Assembly (NCBI RefSeq): GCF_000949295.1
Contig: NZ_JXYS01000067.1
Span: forward strand, 1 to 37,795
Origin: Acidithrix ferrooxidans
GTDB lineage: Bacteria > Actinomycetota > Acidimicrobiia > Acidimicrobiales > Acidimicrobiaceae
Length of the DNA: 37,795 bases
Reading direction: 5' to 3'
The notes under the pieces were generated by a model, which saw only the letters and a program-made list of their open reading frames with translations, did no database searches and was not told the origin of the DNA. Below, piece after piece: positions 35,546 through 37,795 of the stretch. The translations under genes and the position numbers were made by a program. Position 1 is the stretch's first letter. Each line of letters opens with the position of its first letter.

Positions 35546-36895
35546 CTATCTCTTTTGATTGGCGGAGAGTTTTTCTGGTTTACTCTGGTGATCTAGCTCT
35601 GGCTCGTTGATTGTGATTGGAAAAGTCAAGGTGAACTTGGAGCCAACTTGATATCTTGATTCAACATCGATACGCCCACCTATGTTGAGGGCGGCTTGCC
35701 TGGCTATAGAGAGGCCAAGTCCGGAACCACCACTGGCGCGATCTCTTGCGTTGTCTATTCGGTAGAGACGATCAAATATTTTATGGATATTCTCTTTCTT
35801 GATTCCGATTCCATTATCTGTTACCGAGATCGAGTATTCGTTTTGCGAGGCGCGCTTCCCCTCGATTACTACAGCTTTTTTAGTGGTTGAATATCTGATT
35901 GCATTGCTGGTGAAGTTGTCGATTATCATCTCGATTAATCGTTTGTCCTGGGCAATCTCACACGGATGATAGGATATCTCAAGCGAAATTTCTTTTTCTT
36001 TAGCGCGATTTTGGAACCGCCGTTTTAGATTATGCGAGAGTTCAATCGAATTGAAGTGCGTCTGGGTTGCCGCTTTCGTCACCTCCAAATGATCTAAGGA
36101 GCGTAGGTCTTCTAGTAAAAAATGTATCCTCTTTACCTCGTCGGTAATTACCTCGATGGCTTCAGTCTGTTCTTTTGGTTCTGATATGGTTTTATCGGCA
36201 ATTGCTATGGCCAAACCTGTAACAGCATTGATAGGAGTCGCAATTTCGTGGGCTAGGTCCGAAAGAAATCGACGCTGTTCTTGGTCGGAGCGCTCTAGTG
36301 ATTTTGCCATTTGATCGAAGGCGCTTACTAAGGCGTCGAACTCAGACGGCAGGGTGTTTTGAAGGCGCGCGGACAGGTCCCCAGATTCAATTCTTTGGGC
36401 AACTCTTGATGTCTCTTTGACTGATCCACCTATCGCTCTTTCGATAATAGAGGTGACCCAGAATGCGCCAATGAGTACTCCAACGATTACTATCGCTGAC
36501 ACTGTGGTTAATTCAACCGACAGGGGTGTAGGGTTTGACTTTGGCGCGATGACTGTGACGTCTAAAGAGGGTCCTATTCTGGCGAAAGAGACCCTTGAAC
36601 CATAATTCATTGATCCAGGGGTTGCAAATAATCGAACTCCATCTCGGTAGATTGAGAAATCAAATCCGGGTGAGGCCCGATAAATTTCATTGAATGCGTG
36701 AGAGTTCAAGCCGTTAGTGGCAAGTTCATATACCGATCGTGAGATTGAGCGAGCCGCGTTCTTTAGGTAGAGGCGTTGGTCGCTTCGTTCGAGTTGCATT
36801 GCCAAGATGAAGCTTCCAATGATGCCAATTGCGCCAGTTAAAAAGAGTACTGCCAACACTCTGGACCTAATTGACTTTACTTTATATTTGGGCAA
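35546..36895 (-). CDS. Membrane sensor histidine kinase (two-component system)
   Basis: 449 residues. TM1 at about 13-34, an extracytoplasmic sensor loop of about 95 residues, TM2 at about 129-150, HAMP to about 203, then the kinase core: H-box FLSDLAHEIATPINA with His216, N-box IDNFTSNAIRYS (Asn327/331), G1 DNGIGI (360-365), F-box and G2 GGSGLGL (389-395). All catalytic boxes are complete. The start is TTG at 36895 with AGGAG six bases upstream. It follows the OmpR-type regulator remnant by about 50 bp in the usual regulator-kinase order. Since that regulator is broken, the kinase is probably orphaned or signals to another partner. The signal is unknown; the sensor loop has no recognisable domain. 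Confidence 0.93.
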   Translation of the reverse strand: MPKYKVKSIRSRVLAVLFLTGAIGIIGSFILAMQLERSDQRLYLKNAARSISRSVYELATNGLNSHAFNEIYRASPGFDFSIYRDGVRLFATPGSMNYGSRVSFARIGPSLDVTVIAPKSNPTPLSVELTTVSAIVIVGVLIGAFWVTSIIERAIGGSVKETSRVAQRIESGDLSARLQNTLPSEFDALVSAFDQMAKSLERSDQEQRRFLSDLAHEIATPINAVTGLAIAIADKTISEPKEQTEAIEVITDEVKRIHFLLEDLRSLDHLEVTKAATQTHFNSIELSHNLKRRFQNRAKEKEISLEISYHPCEIAQDKRLIEMIIDNFTSNAIRYSTTKKAVVIEGKRASQNEYSISVTDNGIGIKKENIHKIFDRLYRIDNARDRASGGSGLGLSIARQAALNIGGRIDVESRYQVGSKFTLTFPITINEPELDHQSKPEKLSANQKR

Positions 36896-36944
36896 AGCTG
36901 CTCCTATGGATTACTTTATCGAATCGAATCTCAGTATCTTGGGT

Positions 36945-37091
36945 TCATCTCTCATCAAGTCGGTAACCAACGCCTCGCAGTGATGTGATGTTCGCGGCTC
37001 CATTTAGTTTCTTCCTGAGAGAGGCGACATACACATCGATGGTTTTTTCCGTGATGAAGGTAGTTCCGCTCCGAAATACATATACATTCAT
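36945..37091 (-). pseudogene. C-terminal stump of an OmpR-family response regulator
   Basis: Reading from 37091 to the TGA at 36945-36947 gives 48 codons that include GTTFITEKTIDVYVASLRKK and ITSLRGVGYRLDER. This is the recognition helix and wing of an OmpR/PhoB DNA-binding domain. The receiver domain and first part of the winged helix are missing; homology stops at about 37080, right before the TnpB element's right-end region. The obvious cause is insertion of that element. An in-frame ATG at 37091 has GAGG five bases upstream, so a 48-residue peptide could still be made. The sensor kinase follows on the same strand, so this was its partner. Confidence 0.85.
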
Positions 37092-37131
37092 ATGCACCTC
37101 TTTTGTTTTCGCTCTCCAGACGCCTTTGCGT

Positions 37132-37273
37132 GTTCTGCCCCATCCACGGGGGCAGAACTAGGGCGAGTCGGTGGTTGCACACCTCCCACGTCCAACTCGC
37201 GTTGTCGTGGTATCCTTGGAGTCCTGCCGTGAGCGCTATCCTTGGCATCTTCGAGGATGTTCCGGCTTTCCAT
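37132..37273 (-). ncRNA. Right-end hairpins / putative omega-RNA of the TnpB element
   Basis: Downstream of the tnpB stop the transcript could fold into a perfect 10-bp hairpin, GTTCTGCCCC (37132-37141) and GGGGCAGAAC (37149-37158) with a 7-base loop, and a second stem with outer pairs CGAGT/ACTCG (37164-37168, 37195-37199) and inner GGTG/CACC (37170-37173, 37180-37183). This is the place and form of the guide-RNA scaffold (omega or reRNA) of TnpB elements, whose guide would be read from the flank, here the regulator remnant. No T-run terminator is seen. Confidence 0.5.
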
Positions 37274-37795
37274 TTAGCGTAGGAACCTCGCGTCAAGAAT
37301 CTTTCTCACTTCCGTGTAGGGAGTGAACCGGTCGATCTGGTGATCTTGGATCCTTGATTTGATGTTCATGGAGGCTACGTGATCTGCATCGCCCTGCCAA
37401 TTGCAATCCCAATAAGGGTTACGACAGTGAAACACATCCCCGCTTCGGTTGTCGAAAGAGACATACCCACACGTTGGATTAGGAGATGTTTGGCTGGTGT
37501 AGGCCGCGTTGACCGTTTTAATGCCGGAGGTTCCGACATGCGCATGTACCATAATGCGTTCTTGGTTCTCGTCCCTTGCCCACGATGAGCAGAGTCGAGA
37601 TATCTTCTTAGACTTAGCCTTACCCCCTAGGTGAGACAGATCTTCGGTGATGATTTCTTTTGGCCGTTGTGATGGATGTTGGGGAGCTCGTCCATTAGCT
37701 CTGGTGCGATTGCCCTCTCCGTAGACCACTTCTTTGATTGCAGCGCCCGAAATTGTCTGTAGTTGTGCCTTTGCACGCCTGAGTCGAGCTTTTTG
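37274..37795 (-). CDS. tnpB: TnpB RNA-guided nuclease, C-terminal part, cut by window edge
   Basis: The frame is open from the window edge and reads QTISGAAIKEVVYGEG, then IITEDLSHLGGKAKSKK with the RuvC Glu, an AAYTSQT zinc-ribbon approach, and FHCRNPYWDCNWQGDADHVA with the last RuvC Asp, ending in TAA at 37274-37276. GTG at 37729 is only an internal codon; the true start lies beyond the window. The first zinc-ribbon Cys is replaced: TSQT-SPNPTC instead of TSQT-CPNPTC, by a single-base change (TCT for TGT, near 37485), leaving three of four ligands. The RuvC residues that can be seen are intact. It differs clearly from the remnant at 1005-1625, so the two are separate arrivals. Confidence 0.88.
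   Translation of the reverse strand, partial: QKARLRRAKAQLQTISGAAIKEVVYGEGNRTRANGRAPQHPSQRPKEIITEDLSHLGGKAKSKKISRLCSSWARDENQERIMVHAHVGTSGIKTVNAAYTSQTSPNPTCGYVSFDNRSGDVFHCRNPYWDCNWQGDADHVASMNIKSRIQDHQIDRFTPYTEVRKILDARFLR

Noticed and set aside
36955-37296. 113-codon frame on - across the regulator remnant and the TnpB right end
   Set aside because: It is out of frame with the regulator stump, which has clear OmpR homology in another frame, and crosses the putative omega-RNA region; a shadow frame.

Overview
The window reads as a chromosomal segment of a moderate-G+C actinobacterium. An acidimicrobial-type, possibly autotrophic organism is my best guess, held with low confidence. The pointers are a two-subunit lycopene cyclase (CrtYc/CrtYd type, usual in actinobacteria), a DabA/DabB inorganic-carbon uptake pair, several TTG start codons behind clear Shine-Dalgarno sequences, and a glycosyltransferase/methyltransferase/prenyltransferase-fold gene set that I remember from actinobacterial genomes. 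I see no rRNA, tRNA or CRISPR array.

Layout. 1-1720: mobile-element debris, namely the 3' part of an IS630-type transposase and a decayed TnpB gene with its right-end hairpin. 1721-5102 (-): tldD, a tldE/pmbA homologue and a PHP-domain phosphoesterase in one overlapping or near-abutting run. 5430-6443 (+): a flippase-like membrane protein. 7134-11799: a carotenoid locus, crtE-crtI-crtB on + facing crtYc-crtYd-crtZ on -, with crtB and crtZ overlapping tail to tail. 12266-13969 (+): an unrecognised polytopic membrane protein. 14651-18786 (-): dabB-dabA. 19673-21586 (+): dxs, which supplies isoprenoid precursors. 21641-22369 (-): an SRAP protein. 22521-27362 (-): a likely operon of MgtE-N/CBS protein, NRAMP-like carrier, GT4 glycosyltransferase and methyltransferase, preceded by a 22-codon leader ORF. 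27761-28468 (-): a methyltransferase. 29313-32401 (-): two drug-efflux-type MFS transporters with an operator-like inverted repeat upstream. 32985-34641: a prenyltransferase-fold protein and a second methyltransferase, tail to tail. 34882-35340 (+): a 5'-truncated SDR gene and a strong terminator. 35546-37091 (-): a sensor kinase and the stump of its response regulator. 37132-37795 (-): a TnpB element that runs off the right edge and appears to have broken the regulator.

How the genes fit together. dxs, crtE, crtI, crtB, crtYc/Yd and crtZ would together make a route from pyruvate plus glyceraldehyde-3-phosphate to a hydroxylated beta-carotene (zeaxanthin type), apart from the middle MEP steps and isopentenyl diphosphate isomerase. 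The NRAMP-like carrier has lost the metal-binding Met of the transition-metal NRAMPs and sits beside a soluble, membrane-less MgtE-N/CBS protein, which points to a Mg-type divalent cation system. The short, acidic, proline-containing leader peptide upstream would suit magnesium-responsive translation control. The GT4, its methyltransferase, the prenyltransferase-fold protein and the second methyltransferase look like two halves of one conserved pathway of unknown product. The cation system and this pathway are the best candidates for undescribed biology here.
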